A stretch of DNA of 64,000 nucleotides. Origin: Syncephalastrum monosporum B8922. Its lineage: Eukaryota > Mucoromycota > Mucoromycetes > Mucorales > Syncephalastraceae. This document shows positions 10,111-23,633 of the stretch, piece by piece (position 1 is the stretch's first letter; each line of letters opens with the position of its first letter). Where the stretch lies: the NCBI GenBank assembly GCA_000697355.1, contig JNEN01001212.1, positions 248,001-312,000 on the forward strand, in the 5' to 3' direction. The position numbers were made by a program, and so were the translations under genes. The notes beneath the pieces are model-generated. The model did not search any database, was not told the DNA's origin, and saw nothing but the letters and a program-made list of their open reading frames with translations.

Positions 10111-10793
10111 TTATTTGAGAGGGACGAAACGCGACGAGTGGGTGGCACCGATACCAGGGCGACCGTGGCGAACGGGCTTGTAGGAGATGGAGAACTCGGC
10201 GAGGTAGTGACCAACCATCTCGGGGCGGATTTCAACCTGGTTGAAGACCTTGCCGTTGTAGATGCCGACAACCGAGCCAATCATCTCGGGGACGATGATC
10301 ATGTTACGGAGGTGGGTCTTGACGGTGGCGGGCTTCTCGTCGGAAGCAGCCTCCTTCTTCGCCTTACGGAGCTTCTTGATGAGACCCATAGGCTTGCGCT
10401 TCAGACCGCGCTGGAACCGTCTGCGGGCACGGCAGTGGACGAGCTCCATGAACTGCTCAGACGAGAGGTCAAGAAGCTGGTCGAGGTCGACGCCACGGTA
10501 GGTGAACTTGCGAAAAGTGCGCTTTCGCTGGGTTTGCTGATCGGCCTACATATCATTACAAGAGTCCATTCAGTTCCCAATGTCATTCAATGCATCCATG
10601 ATTATTTGTATATGTGTGCATGTGTCATATCGTGCTGTCATCGTTGGAATCGTTCATGAATCAATCGATCCATCCGGTCGTTCGTGCATCCATCCATCCA
10701 TCCATCCGTTCATTCATTCATCCATCCGTCGATTGACCTAGACATTACATACACACATATACGCATAGTCATAGTGTTGGCAGTACTCACCAT
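10111..10793 (-). CDS. RPS15: 40S ribosomal protein S15 (uS19)
   Basis: Small-subunit protein of the head near the decoding site. Exon 2 reads [20 protein letters not shown], continues [20 protein letters not shown], then [34 protein letters not shown] and ends [14 protein letters not shown], matching eukaryotic uS19 from end to end. The start codon is alone in exon 1: CAATATG is followed directly by GTGAGT (donor at 10790) and the acceptor TAG lies at 10546-10548, so a 245-bp intron sits right after ATG. Codon use is strongly C/G-ending, as expected for a highly expressed gene. The 5' flank at 10890-10945 is T-rich. Confidence 0.95.
10684..10738. repeat. CATC/CATT short tandem repeat inside the RPS15 intron
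   Basis: CATCCATCCATCCATCCGTT followed by CATTCATTCATCCATCC forms an imperfect 4-bp microsatellite within the intron that follows the RPS15 start codon. Confidence 0.8.
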
Positions 10794-10799
10794 ATTGAT

Positions 10800-11519
10800 G
10801 AAAAGGAAGGTTCAATTGAGTGCCAGGCTGAGTCCACTTTTGCTTGCCCGATCGTTACTCTCCATACACGCTCCGCTCTGGCAATAATATTTTTTTGCTG
10901 TGTCTTTTTTTTGATTTCCTCGTTTCTACCTTTTCTTTTTATTTTCGTTTACCTTCCGGGTATCTTCACTTGGTATGTATCAAGGACGCAGCTTCAAACG
11001 GAACAACACAACACGAGCTGGTGGTCTTTCAGGCACTGTGATACTCCATGACCAAATGCCTTCGCACCGGCTCTAGATTAAATAGTTCTCTTTGAAGTTG
11101 CGGTCTTCATCCTGTGGCTGTAGCTCAAGCAAGTCCTGACATCTCTTTTTCTTTCTTTTTTTTTTCTACAGTGTATAAGCTCCACTTCTTATCTTTCAGT
11201 ATCTTGCATTTAAATATATGAATAAAACGTGTCACGTCCTATGTAGCCTCTGTCTTTTATGGGGTAACCTCCTGTATCGCGGGCCAAAATACCATCTCGT
11301 AATAATCGCGCGTCATGATTATGAATAGTTTTCGTTTTAGTCCACGAGAACCGCTTCGGATCGAAATTCCGTAGGCTAGTTATATAGATAATGGGAAAGT
11401 ATATAAAATCAATTTACATGGAGAAGGAAAAAGGGGCAATATACATCGTGTTCACGGCTGGGGTCGCTATGCAAGTATAGATCACACAGTTCTTTTTTTT
11501 TCTTTTTTGTCTGTGTGGA
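10800..11519. other. RPS15 promoter and intergenic region
   Basis: The first 150 bp upstream of RPS15 hold T tracts on the plus strand. The remainder to the flippase stop codon is AT-rich with T-rich runs near 11150 and 11490. No gene is supported. Confidence 0.5.
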
Positions 11520-14500
11520 TTAACCAGATGGCTTTTGTTGCGTTGTATCGTACATTCGGATGATCTTGCTCTGGTCTGTATCGCTTTGAGAGAAGGCATA
11601 GCCGCGCGATTGTTTGAGTCGCTGGATCTTTCGCACCTTGTTGACCGCTTGTCTGAACCGGTCCATGCGTGGTCGATAGTCCGGCAAGTTCAGCTTCTGG
11701 ATCTCTTGCACATAATGATAGCTCTGAGTCCGATACATGCGTTTAAAGCTAAAGCGTCTTCTCGTGAGCACAAAGAGATCCAAACACAATCCTAACCATA
11801 ACTTACTATTTCCAAACGTAATCACGCAAGTTGCAAACAAGAGGCACCAGGATCAGGAAAAGCCAGTAGTTTACGTTGCCAAACAGATTCGGGAGAATAC
11901 CGACGTACTCGGGAAAGATGCCCCACGGCAGCATCGGACCCACGTAAGAGACCAAGGGCAGATAGACGAACCAAATTAACAATGAACCACCGATAGCAAT
12001 CAGGGCATATTTGGTCCACATGCTATAGGAAATGACACGTAAGAAACTTGGCGTCTCGAAAGCTCAATTCACGTACTCTGTGATCAAGGCACCCTTGTAC
12101 AAGATCGTCGTCAGCGTGGTGCTAAAGATGATGGTGCCAGCCCACCAGTGTCCGCCTGCCCATCCATTCTGGAAACCCCCATCGTCTCTGAACGCAGCCA
12201 TACCGAGGAAAAACAAAATCTACACGTGGAGGCGTCAAGCGAAATCCAAAGAGAATCAATCTTTCACTTACTGCAGAGTGATAGATGGCATTGAGGATCC
12301 AACCCCAGAACCGCTTTTGGTTGAAGAATTCATTTCTTTGACCGAGCATATACATTTGTGGGTACTTGTCAAGCAAACGGGCTGCGGCAAACTGGTCAAA
12401 GATACCAATCACCATCGGCGGAAGAATGGTAAAAATGACGTTGAAGCACGACATAGTCCAAGACTCGTACAGGGTCTGTCCTGAGAAACCGTTGAAGATA
12501 GCATACTATGAAGCTTGTCAGCCTTTCCCCCGCGGTACAGCGAACGCGTTCTACTTACCCAAAACTGTGTCAGATAAAGAGCGACATTCTTGTAAAAGTA
12601 GTAAAATATCATCTTGCTGAGGCGTTGGTAGGCCCAGGCGCCATGGACAAGGAGCAGTTTCCGCAAGAAACGGAACTGGGCGATACTAAAGTCAGCGCTG
12701 CGTGCCGCTTGCAGGCCCTCGACGCCGCTGATACCCACCCCAACATGGGCGGCCTGGATCATCGAAACGTCGTTGGCGCCGTCGCCGATGGCAAGCAGAA
12801 TGGATCGCGAGAACTTTTTCACGAGCTTGACCACGAGCGCCTTTTGGAGGGGTGAGACACGGCAGCACACGACTGCTCTGCACTGAATGGCCAGTTCATA
12901 GAATGTCTTTTCAATGTCCTTCTCCAGAGCATAGGTCAGGGATTTGCCGTCAATGACCAGCGCCAGTGGCTATCAACAACGTCAGTCAGTCTATCTGCGT
13001 CCTCACCATTCCTTGTTTTCCCTTTTTGAGTTGTTATATTTACCTCGTTGCTCGTCATTGCATTTGCATCCGCGAGTTTCTTCTCCAAAAACGCGGCCGT
13101 GGCCTCATGGGTTTCTTCCGTGCAGATGATTAAATCCATCTCTTCTGTCAGAAGCTTGCAACTGTAGCCGATGTTGATGGCCGTTTCCTGCCGATCCCCT
13201 GTGAGCACCCACACCTTGATGTTGGCCTCGTGCAGGGTATGGATCGTATCGGGCACACCGTCCTGGAGCTTGTCCTCGATCGCAGTCGCGCCCAGGAGAA
13301 ACATGTTTTGCTCAATCACCTCGGCCGCCTTGTCGAGCTCCTCCGCACGATTCACGAGGGTCGTTGCGGCCTTGTCGTACATTTGCGCCCAGCGTTGGTA
13401 CTCATCCTCGGGTATCTCACGCATGGCGTAGCACAGCGTGCGCAGACCCTCGGATGCAAACTCTTCGAGATGATGCAAGGTCGGCTCAACGAACGGGTTG
13501 TTCTTGGCGAGGCGCTCAAGAATGACAGTGTCCGCGCCCTTGCAGTAGAGCTTGACCTTGCCTTCCGGATCGCGGAGCACGACCGACATGCGCTTGCGCG
13601 TCGAGTTGAACTCGCACACGTTCAAGATTTCGTACTCGGCCTCCTGGCCCTTGATCCGGCAGGTGATCGAGTGCGGCCGGCGCGCATAAAAGTCATAGCC
13701 AAAGACGTCACGCGCACCCTTAACGAGCGCACCCTCGTCCGGGGATGAGGCCTGGTAGACAATCTCGTCCGAGTCCTCGCTCGTCTCCGGGATCACGGTC
13801 TGGCAGGTCATCAGCGCTTGCAGGAACTCGTGGATGATGTTGGCGTGCATGGACTGCGTCAGGTGGTCCTCGAGTTGGCGGAAGGAGTACTGGCCTTGTG
13901 GGTCGTATTCCGACTTGGGCGCACGGTCAGGATCGGCCTGCATGGCGTAAGACAGGCCGGCCATCGAGCATTCGCGGAACTCCATCTGGTTGCAGGTCAA
14001 CGTGCCTGTCTTGTCGGAAAAGACGTACTCGACCTGACCGAGTTCCTCGATCAGACCACTGCTGCGCGCCACAGCCGGCATGTCGGTTTTGTCGTAGTAG
14101 ATATCCAGATCGCTGCCGATCAGGGTCGCCTGTACGACCTTGACGATCTCCATGGTGACCATCAAACTATGCATCGCGTGGTGAGCTTAAAAGCGCCCGG
14201 AAGAAAACAAAAAACGTACCTGATGGGAATGAAACTGTTGAACAGGATCATGAACGTCAAAATATTGAGACCAAATTCCCGACCACGCTGGGATGCCACC
14301 AAGGCCAAGTAGCCCAATTGATCGTAATACCGTGACTAGATTATAACCTTTCAGCGCACCCGCGTAATCAACATCCTCGAGACTTACTGTGATGGCAAAG
14401 TAGCCAACCGAGCACATGATACTCATGATGACCAACATGGTAAATAGGTACCAAATGTTACGGTTCGTAATGCGTGTCACGTTGGAGGCTTTGGTCGGCT

Positions 14501-16093
14501 TTTTGCTGTATATGCATGGTTCGTGATGAGCAAACCATGGGTTATCCACACTTTATATAGTTTCTTTACCTCGAATTCAGCATGAGTTTTGTTTCGTGTC
14601 CTGTGAAAACGACGACAGCGTAGATCCAGCTCGTATTGCGCAGCTGTGCGCCTCGGAGCAAAAGCTGATTTGGGTCGACAGGGAAATCACGGGTCTTGCC
14701 GTCGGCCATCACCAGTGATAAAGTGCCATCATAATTGTAGAGTCGATTGTTTGGCTGTTCTGATTTGATCGTGCCGTGTATCCGTGCCAGATCAGGCGCG
14801 GATATATACTTGGCGGTTTCGGGTAAAGCCTGCTTGATCTTGAGATTGACCTCGCTAAGATAGACACGCGTAATGTGAGCTCCACCGCGCCTCCATAAAA
14901 AAAAAGACAGACAGAGAGACAGACAGAGAGAAAGCCTACCCATCGAGGTTGCTGGTTTCAATGTAGCAGAGACCTTCCGGCTCAGAGCTACTCAGGAGCA
15001 GGAGATCGGCAGGAAAGAATTCCGAGCTTTCGACGCGACAGATATCGCCTACGCAGATATCTCGCCAACGCTTCTCGACGAACCCCTGGCCATCGTAGAC
15101 TTTACACTTTCGAGCGTTCAGCTCCCAATCCGATCGATGCACGCCCTAGGACATTATATCCATGAGTGTGAGTGAGCATGTATGCATGGCGTATGTACGA
15201 GGGGAAGCGGATGTGTTTGGGATCAGTGCTTCTGGCCCCTGAAATGCCCTTTTTTTCTTCTCTTTTCTTCTCTCTTTCTGTGATGAAACTTACATAGTCC
15301 TCAATGACTTCCTTGACGGCGGTGATGACAAGCACAATGACGAGAGGTACCAGCGTGGTATAGCGTGATGTGGGTGACACGTCCGGGATTTGCTGCGTAG
15401 AAAAGTGAGAGCCAGGACAAGCAAAGGCGACGTGCTGCATACCTGGATGCATGAGATGAATAAGAAGAAGATGTTGGCGGCTTTGCTAAACTCGACGTAA
15501 AGGAAGATAGGAAGGAAGGTGATGACGTTGTATTTGGCGGTAGAGACGCGGTTGGTGATGAATTTCTGTTGTGCGTTCTTTTCAGGGTCGTTGAGGTGGA
15601 TGAGGCGGGGCGAGAGGTCGGTTTGTTTTTTCCTGCGGAAGAGGTCGGTCGGACGAAAAGACGGAAATGAAAAGCGGCGTTTCTTGGGCGAGCGGTTGGT
15701 GGGGAGTTGTGCGTAGGGCGAGTGGTGCTCTTTGTCGTAGGTGAGAGGAAACTGGGTATGGCTGTCGTAAGGTTTGGCGAGCATCTCGGTCGACTCGTTG
15801 TCGTAGGGCATGTGTGGGGGTGGCGCACCAATCGAAGAAAAAGAGGAAAAGGCGGGCATAAGGGAAGGTCGTCGGATGGAAGGAGGGTGAACGAGCAGTT
15901 GGAGTTCATCGTCCTCTGATCCACGCCGGATATCCTCTAGAGTAACGAATCATGTTGTTATTATTATTATTTTTGCAATCAGCACAAAAGGGGTTATATC
16001 CAAATGAGGGGCTTTTGTAAAAGGAGACACCCTCTCTTCTTCTCTTTCTCTTCTCTTTTTTTCCTTCTTCTTCTTACCCTGCCTGCCGCTCAT
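11520..16093 (-). CDS. P4-type ATPase, aminophospholipid flippase (Drs2/ATP8A-like)
   Basis: Moves aminophospholipids to the cytosolic leaflet of Golgi, endosomal or plasma membranes. Visible in order: a Pro/Ser/basic cytosolic N-terminus; membrane helix 1 with the P4 glutamine pair ([17 protein letters not shown]); actuator region; [12 protein letters not shown] (family NLDGETNLK); [14 protein letters not shown] with the PISL motif; phosphorylation site [11 protein letters not shown]; nucleotide-domain [29 protein letters not shown]; hinge [20 protein letters not shown]; then six membrane helices and a basic tail ending in KPSG. About 13 exons with GT-AG junctions. The first exon is inferred from ATG 16093 ([18 protein letters not shown]); an ATG at 15859 in the same frame is the alternative. 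A CDC50-type partner is expected but not in the window. Confidence 0.9.
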
Positions 16094-17666
16094 CGAGTGG
16101 AGATCAAGACTGTCACTGCGTCGGTGCCACCCTGTCATTCTGTTGCAATGAGACACGTCGGTGCTATCGTACTCGTTGGGCGATTGTCTCCTTTGTAACT
16201 TAAGGTACAGACACACGCGTTTATAATGTGGGTGTGTCGCTGTTCAGCGTATGACAACCAGAGGGAAAAAAAAGGGGGGGCGAGGAACGACCCGTGTATG
16301 AATATACAGGAATAGGATCAATATATATATAAATATGTATGTATGACGAGGACGAGAGCGAAAGCCAGCACGTATTAAGGGTTGGAGAAAAGAGAGTGCT
16401 TGCTTGCAAAATAAATAAAAAGTGTATAAAGAGAGAAAAAGAAAGGAGGATGACCAGCCCAGAGTGGATTCGGGGGGTGGAAGCCCAAGTGGTCGACGAC
16501 TGGACCCGGTGGCACCAATTGCCAATATATATAACTTCCCACCTTGGCATTCAGACTAACATACGAAGACTCACAGGACGGACACAGTCCATCCACATAC
16601 TGAGGCAACAGTAGCTACTCTTCGAAAACGATTGATCTGCTATGCCCGAGAATGCTTTGTTTTTCTCCCTTCTGCCATCTGGCAATAGATAGGCTTTGTA
16701 TTCTTGCTACAGGAAGGGATCGGTTCCCCCTCGAAAATGGCTATTTTAAACTTGTGTAACTTGTCGCATTTGATTGATTTTCCTCCAGTCCCGGATTCCA
16801 GCCTCTTCCTTTTTTTTTTTTTTTTTTTACCCAAATGGCGTTGCGTGGCTTCGTCCGTGCCACCTATGTTTCTTGCCCTATTTTTTCACAAGTGCTTGCG
16901 CCACTTCTTCGTTTTTCTGCTTGACTCCTTTTGGGTGAACCTCTTGCAGAGAGGGGCTCATACCATGTCTCAGCCCAAATAAATGCCTGTGTGTGCCAGA
17001 CGAAAAGAAGGAATGTAAGACATAAAGATCAATTTGCCCAGATCATCCCCGCCCTGGCGAAAGCAAACCCGGAGTTCTGTGCGACTCATATCATGCCAGC
17101 CCAGCGAAACAAGCGGCGATCCATAAATACCTTCAATGCTAACCGATCCTATTTAGCAGAGGCGATTCAAAAGCCAGAGTAGGCTCATGATAGACACTTG
17201 CAAACGGAGACTGACAACAGACAACAGAACATGTCTCGTCTTTTCTCCACACTTTCAGCCGCATGTGGATAAAATAAAATGCGTCAGGAAAACATGTTCC
17301 AGAGGTTCATTTATTCCTCGGCGAGCGCTTTTAGTCACCGTGGTGATTACCTGATCTAGATTTATGCTTGTGCCTCGATCTGGACAGCACACGAGCCGCT
17401 GCTGCTGCCATGGTGACTCAAAAAGTGCCTCTTCCTGTCATGGTTACCATATTCGTTTGACAAACTTATAAGTTGTGTTGTGGGGCGTGTGTGTCTCACA
17501 ACCATAGGACCCAAATGTATACATTACTTCAAAAAAGGATATCCATTTACTGAGATGTAAAGCGTATAAAGTCGATTCTAAACGGAGAGAGCGAGAGCGA
17601 GAAAGCGAGAGAAGATAGAGGAAGAGGGTGAATTATGAAAAAGGGAAACGAAGCAACAAGGACCAC
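16094..17666. other. Intergenic region between flippase and septin
   Basis: No convincing gene. The 5' flank of the flippase has pyrimidine-rich and AT-rich runs (TATATATATAAATA near 16321). A T tract lies at 16810-16829. A 29-codon frame at about 16834 and an 83-codon frame at 16931-17182 are short and unsupported. Confidence 0.4.
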
Positions 17667-19209
17667 TTATCGGCGCATGGCACCTGGTCGACCATGCATG
17701 TGGTAGATGCCTTCGAGCTCGTTCTCCATGGCCTTGATCTTGGCATGCTGTGCTTCCAGGTCCTTGTTGAGACGGTCGCGCTCGCTGACAAGCTAGAAAA
17801 GAAAAAAGGTATTTGAGTGAGTATACACTGCCATGACTGATCCCGCGGTGAGTATGTAGATGTAAAATGTATATGTACCTGAGTCTCCCACTGACGGAAA
17901 CGGGCCTCTTCCTTCTTGACCTGCTCGGTAAAGGCCAGACGCAAACGTTCCTCCTGCTCCTTGTGCTTCGGGTTCTCGTACTTCTTCTGCTTTGCCTCGC
18001 CAAACTTGCGGGTCTCCATCTGGATCTGGCGGTAGTTTTCGTAGTGCAGGTCTTCGGTGGTGTAGATCAGGTCGTGCATATGCGAGCGAATCAAGAGGTT
18101 GCGGAGCTTCTTAAAGTCACAGTGGTCTTCATTTTCGACCTCGGCACAGCCCCAGGCGTACTGACGGCCCTTGACGCGGCGTTGGTCAGCTGTGACAACA
18201 TCTTCGGTCGAGCCAATCACGGAGAAGGGCATCGCACTCATAATGTCACGGTTGCTCGCGGTCACGCTCTCGTCCTCGCTCTCAATAGGGCATGAGTACA
18301 CTCGAATCTGTTGAGCATCAATGACATCGAGAATCTAATGAAGAGAAAAAGGATGAGAAGGTCAGAGCAGAGAATGAGGAAAAAAGACGTACGTTGCGCT
18401 TGAACTTGGCGAGGTCCTGAGGCGTCAGTGTGTCGGCCTTGGCGATCACAGGGATGAGGTTGACGCGAGAGCCGAGGTGCTTCATAATCTCAATGTCCAA
18501 AGGCTTGAGACTATTTTGCATACGATACGTAGAGTGATCAGCAACGGCTGTATCCAAAGAGAAGATGCATATGTGCAGTGTACATACGTGTGTCCATTCG
18601 GCCGGATAAAGTACAAGCAGGCATGGACTCTCATGTCAATCATACCGACACGTGTGGGTTGCTGTTCCTGGGCCATGAACGCCTCGTGTTGGTCGTCGAG
18701 GAACTCGACAATGGGCATCCAGCTATCGCGGTTGTTCACGTAGTCGCCAAAGCCAGGTGTATCGATGATCGTCAGCTTCACATTAAAGTTCTTCTCTTCG
18801 AGTTCTATTGTGGCACGCACAGCATCATGTGCGTCGTGTAAGTGAAACAAATAAAATGCATCGGCCTGCATACGTACCGGCTTTGGTGATTTCGATCTCT
18901 ACTGTCTTTTCAATCTGCTTTTGGTGACGCAGCGAGTGCTTCTTCATATCCTTGATGGCCGTCGTAAACAGCGTATTGACAAACGTGGACTTGCCCACAC
19001 CCGACTCACCTGTGACGAAACCCCGGGGTTTAATATCTCATGTCTGCGCTTGACAGGTCCTTTTGTACTGAAGATGAAGATGAAGACTTACCGCACACCA
19101 TCAGAGTAAAGTTGGCACCACGCTTGGAGACGATCTTGTGACGTTGATTGGGGAGGTGAGCGACGCCGACACCGGACGTAGTGCTCGTAGTGGTAGCTGC
19201 AGGCGCCAT
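17667..19209 (-). CDS. Septin GTPase
   Basis: Filament-forming GTPase of septin rings and collars at growth and septation sites. Seen in order: an Ala/Thr/Ser-rich N-terminus; RHKIVSKRGANFTLMVC just before the P-loop GESGVGKSTFVNTLF (G1); DTPGFGDYVNNRDSW (G3); IPVIAKADTLTPQDL (G4); the septin-unique region with GRQYAWGCAEVENEDHCDFK and the RNLLIRSHMHDLIYTT segment; and a short C-terminal coiled coil (KKEEARFRQWETQ, LVSERDRLNKDLEAQHAK) ending in MRR. About six exons, GT-AG throughout. ATG 19209 is the first in frame. Which septin subgroup (Cdc3, Cdc12 or other) cannot be settled by eye. Divergent from RAD5 across 873 bp. Confidence 0.92.
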
Positions 19210-20082
19210 GATATGATAGAGGGAAAACGAGAAAAGTAAGAGGAAAAGAGAGCGAAAGGGGGGGATGCCCAACTTGAGGTTGTCTACTCGTTGGAAATTA
19301 ACTATTCAGCTCAGACCCGAATGCGTGTAACCGCACCTTGCCTTTTCTCGCTTGCTGCCATCACTTTATTCTCCTCGTGCAGAAAATGCCACTCGCTCAC
19401 TTGTTTATCTCCTCTCTTCTCATCGCTTGTCAACTCGCGTTGCTTCATCTCTCTCATCTGTCTCCCTCTCTTTATTTGCGCAGTGCCATCCTCATCGTCA
19501 TCATCCTTCATTTCTATTCCCTGCAATAGTGTTGTCTTTAGAAGTTGAGTCTTGATCCGGTAACGCCGACCTCCTGGACACACGTTGGGCGTACAGTCAC
19601 GGACACGGTGAAGGGCTCGTTTCTGTTTGGGCCCATCCAAAGTACCGGCTGATCCCGTTGCGGTGGCGATAGCCTTCGTTGGGTGGGGGCGGGCGTACTG
19701 CTTATCAGGAGAAAAGCTGCTGCTGCTATGCTACGGCAAGCATAAACGGGTATTGCGTGCTAAAACCAGAAAAAAAGGGAAAAAGAGGCATAGAGAGAGA
19801 GAGGCACAGAAAGTATGGGGTGACGGCATGTATATTTCATGCTGGCTATATTTTCGAGGATGATCCTCCCTGCATGTCTTTTCTGTCGGGTGCAAAGCAT
19901 ATTTATTTACCAAAGACGCCCAGATGCATTGGAGCTGTTCAAGCGTCCATTCATTTTATCCAGGAGAGTTGCCAGAAATAATAAAAAAAAAAAGGTGTCC
20001 GATAATTCGCGTCGCGATCTTTTGCACGCGTATCGAAAATTTGACGCGGTCTGGGTTCGATCCTCTTTCTTTTTCCTACGTA
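19210..20082. promoter_or_regulatory. Divergent promoter region, septin / RAD5
   Basis: An 873-bp interval between the start codons of two divergent genes, with pyrimidine-rich runs. The ORFs at 19291-19981 lack family features. GGGTTCGATCC near 20053 resembles a tRNA T-loop but has no tRNA around it. Confidence 0.5.
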
Positions 20083-23000
20083 ATGTCGGCCCCATTTGCA
20101 AGGAAACGGCCATTTGAAGAGGCAGATCGGCTTGATCCTAGTCTTCAGGAAGGTCTTGCGTTGCTCAAATCGGTGGTGGGCCAAGACGTGTCTGATTCCC
20201 GGCTCTTGCAACTCCTGAAAGGCTGCAAGGGCGATGTCCAACTCGCGGCCAACGCTTACTTCAGCTCACAGACATCCGCAGGTGCTGCTGCTGGCCAGCC
20301 CGCACCACCCACCGCGAGTCGAGCCATGAAATACATTGGCAATGTTCTTTTGAGTGGTAAGCCACAGCCTCATTCGCAACGCCATGCTATGCCATGCTAT
20401 GCCATGCCATAGTCATGTCATTGTCATACTTGGACAACACACCAATAACAACGATGCAAGGATGGTTTACTTCAAGCAGCCAAACGCTACTGCGGGAAGG
20501 CGACCGTGTGGTATTTCATGTCCAGGAGAACGACTCGTCCCGGCGTATCCGAGGCCAGCGAGAAAAGGTCAATCTCGTGCGGGTCTACAGCAAACGCACG
20601 AGCAACTTTGAATTTGGTCGCCTGAACGTCGAGGAGGCTAAAATTGTGAGCGATCTGATGGACCTCGGGCTGTGCACCTTTGACCCCTGGATCAGCTTTG
20701 CGCCTGCCACCGTCCGCACAGGCGCAGAGTTTCTCTTGGAGGCGCGTGTCTACGTTTATACCAAAGTCTTTGCCCCGCCCAACCCGCCCTTGCCTTCCAC
20801 GCGCGAGAACATGTATGCCTTCCGCGACGGCACCACCGACGACCGTCGCCTGTCGCGTGCGCGCACGGTCGCCTTGATCCGCATCCTTGCACGCATCGGC
20901 AAGAAACCCTCGCGCTCGATCGTGCACCGCATGCATCTCGAGGTCGGTGCCGACGACGATCATATCCGCAAGATGATTGCTGAGTCCGTCGCGACCGACG
21001 CACCGCCTGCCAACACCGAAACCAGCAGTGAATACCGTGAAGAGCTAGACGAAACAGACGATGCGCGCGAAGTGTCGGACGATCAGCTCAATGATATCTA
21101 CTCGCGCGCGCACCTCGACGACAATGCCATTCCGCCTACGCCCGATCCTCCCGAGCTCAATATCAAACTCAAGCCGTATCAACAGATCGTAAGTGCTTTA
21201 TCTGTCTGTCTTGAGCATGGATGGGGTGCATGGGCTGACTTTGTATCTGCTTAGGCGTTAACATGGATGGCCAACAAAGAAACCATTGACGAGGGCGATG
21301 GCGATACGACTCTGAAGAGTATGCATCCTTTATGGGAAGAATATGCCTTTACGTCCGTAGTGGAGGGCGATATCCTACCACCCGATGAGCCTCAGTTCTT
21401 CTACTTCAATCCTTACACCGGCGAGCTCTCCCTCGATTTTCCAGAGATCAACTCCCTGTCCCGGGGTGGTATTCTAGCCGATGGTAAGTTTTTGGTTCAG
21501 CGTGTCATTAGAAGGGCTCACATGTCTTGTCGGTCGACAGAGATGGGTCTGGGAAAAACGATCGAAGTCCTGAGTTTAATACACCATAACAAAGGGCGGA
21601 GAGCCATCCGACAAGGCAATCTTCAAGGCGTATCACCCACCACACTGGTCGTGTGTCCCACCACGCTCCTTAGTCAATGGCACGACGAGCTCGTTTGCAA
21701 TTCTTTCCCCGAGTCTCTGCAGGTCATGGTCTACTATGGCGACACCGCACAGAGCGGCGCCATCCACCAGAAACTGAATAACCCCAAAACTGCCCCCGAC
21801 GTGCTTATCACCACCTATGGCTCCGTTGTGTCTGACTTTAAGCGGTCACGCTACCTATTTGGCACGAACTTTTACCGTATCGTGCTCGACGAGGCCCATC
21901 ATATCAAAAACCGCCACAGCCAGACGTCTATCGCCTGTACCGCCCTCCAGTCCAGCCGGCGATGGGCTGTCACGGGTACCCCCATTCAGAACAAGCTGGA
22001 AGATCTGTATTCTCTGGTGCGGTTCATTTGCCACGAACCTTGGTAAGTGGAAGGATACGTAAAAGAAGGTGTGCTGACATCCCTTTAGGTCCAACTACAC
22101 GTTTTGGCGGACGTTTATCACAATACCCTTTGAGAAGAAAGATCCCAAGGCGCTCAACGCGGTCAAAACCGTCCTCGAGCCGCTGGTGCTGCGACGCACC
22201 AAGAACATGCGCAACCGCAACGGCGAACTGCTTGTACCCCTACCTAAAAAGACGATCAATGTTGCTTACCTCCGATTCTCGCCCGCCGAACAAGACATCT
22301 ACGATAGCTTGTATACGGACTCCAAGGTCAAGTTCAACCATTTCTGCGCAGCCGGCAAAGCCTTGAGCAATTATGCAGGCATCTTTCAACTCTTGATGCG
22401 CCTCCGCCAGGTCGCATGCCATCCATACCTGGTCTTGGGCAAGGAGGCGGCCGCCAAGCAGGAGATCCAAAAGAAAGGCGGCGGCATGATCTCGCTCGAG
22501 AACCTGGTCAAGACGTACGAAAACTCCAATTACGCCTCCAATATCCTGCAGCAGCTGCTGCAGCAGGGCGAATCCGACAAGAGCGAGTTCCCCGACGAGT
22601 GTCCCATTTGCTATGAGCCGGCCGATACCATGATGCTCTTGCCATGCGCTCACATGATTTGCCGTCCATGTGTGATGGACTACCTTCAGGTAAGCGAATC
22701 GTCCTGAGCCGCAGTTCTCCTTTACTGACTTTATTTTTTCCAGAAAAAAGACGACGAGGGTGAAGAAGGCGACTGCCCCTTTTGCCGGCAAGGTCCGATT
22801 GATCCTGAAAAGCTGTACGAGTGCCGCCGTAGCAAAGACAAGAGCGACAGCAAAAAGCACAAGATCGATATCCGGCGGGCCATCGACGATTTCCGTGCCT
22901 CGACCAAGATTGACAAACTCGTCGAGTTGCTCCACCAATACCGGAACGAAGGCCGCAAAACCGTCGTCTTTTCCCAGTTTACCAGTTTTCTCGACATTAT

Positions 23001-23531
23001 CGAGATTGCCATGCAACGTGAACAGTTCAAATATACCCGACTCGACGGTGCATTGCGCCAGACCGAACGTGAAAAGGTGCTGACCGCTTTCAAGAGCACC
23101 CAAGATGTAAATATCCTATTGATCAGTTTGCGCGCGGGCGGCGTCGGTCTCAACCTCACATGCGCAAGTCGTGTCATCATGCTGGTACGGGGGAAAAAAA
23201 AAAGAGAAAAGAAACGAAAAGGGGGTGAAATCGAAACTCATTGGCCTCTTAGGATCCATGGTGGAACTTTGCAGTAGAAGCGCAAGCCATTGACCGTATC
23301 CATCGGCTGGGTCAAGAACAGGATGTGGTGGTAACACGGTTCATTGTCAAAGACACGGTGGAAGAGCGTATTCTGGAAATCCAGAATAACAAGCACGTAA
23401 GTCCAAACAGAATCTATGCTGTGTAACAGCGTTCTCAGACAAATATCTAGGCATTGGTCACCGAGCTGTATTTGACCAAAGACGAAGCAAGGACATCTAA
23501 ACTGCAAGACCTGAATCTACTGTTTCAATAA
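20083..23531 (+). CDS. RAD5: Rad5-type SNF2 helicase / RING E3 ligase
   Basis: Acts in post-replication repair: the RING promotes PCNA polyubiquitination and the SNF2 motor remodels stalled forks. Seen in order: N-terminal [13 protein letters not shown] and a UBA-like helix set ([20 protein letters not shown]); HIRAN domain ([15 protein letters not shown] ... [17 protein letters not shown]); SNF2 motifs [14 protein letters not shown] (Walker A, intron inside ILAD|EMG), [28 protein letters not shown] (DEAH box), [40 protein letters not shown] and, after an intron, GDCPFCRQG; helicase [35 protein letters not shown]. The RING sits inside the helicase, diagnostic of the Rad5/HLTF group. Eight or so exons; stop about 100 bp from the convergent URC1 stop. 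Confidence 0.93.
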
Positions 23532-23633
23532 AAGGTGTTTATATGATCGTCTGCAGATATGTAGAAGAAAAGGAAAGAAAAAAAAAAAGAAAATAACAAA
23601 AAAGAAAAACTATGAGCTATGCGACAAAACAAA

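Noticed and set aside
15301..15924. 207-codon minus frame overlapping the flippase N-terminus
   Set aside because: The alternative frame joins to the P4-ATPase membrane helix with the QQ pair; this one is its shadow.
20040..20075. tRNA-like T-loop word GGTTCGATCC
   Set aside because: No A box, acceptor stem or anticodon arm can be folded around it.
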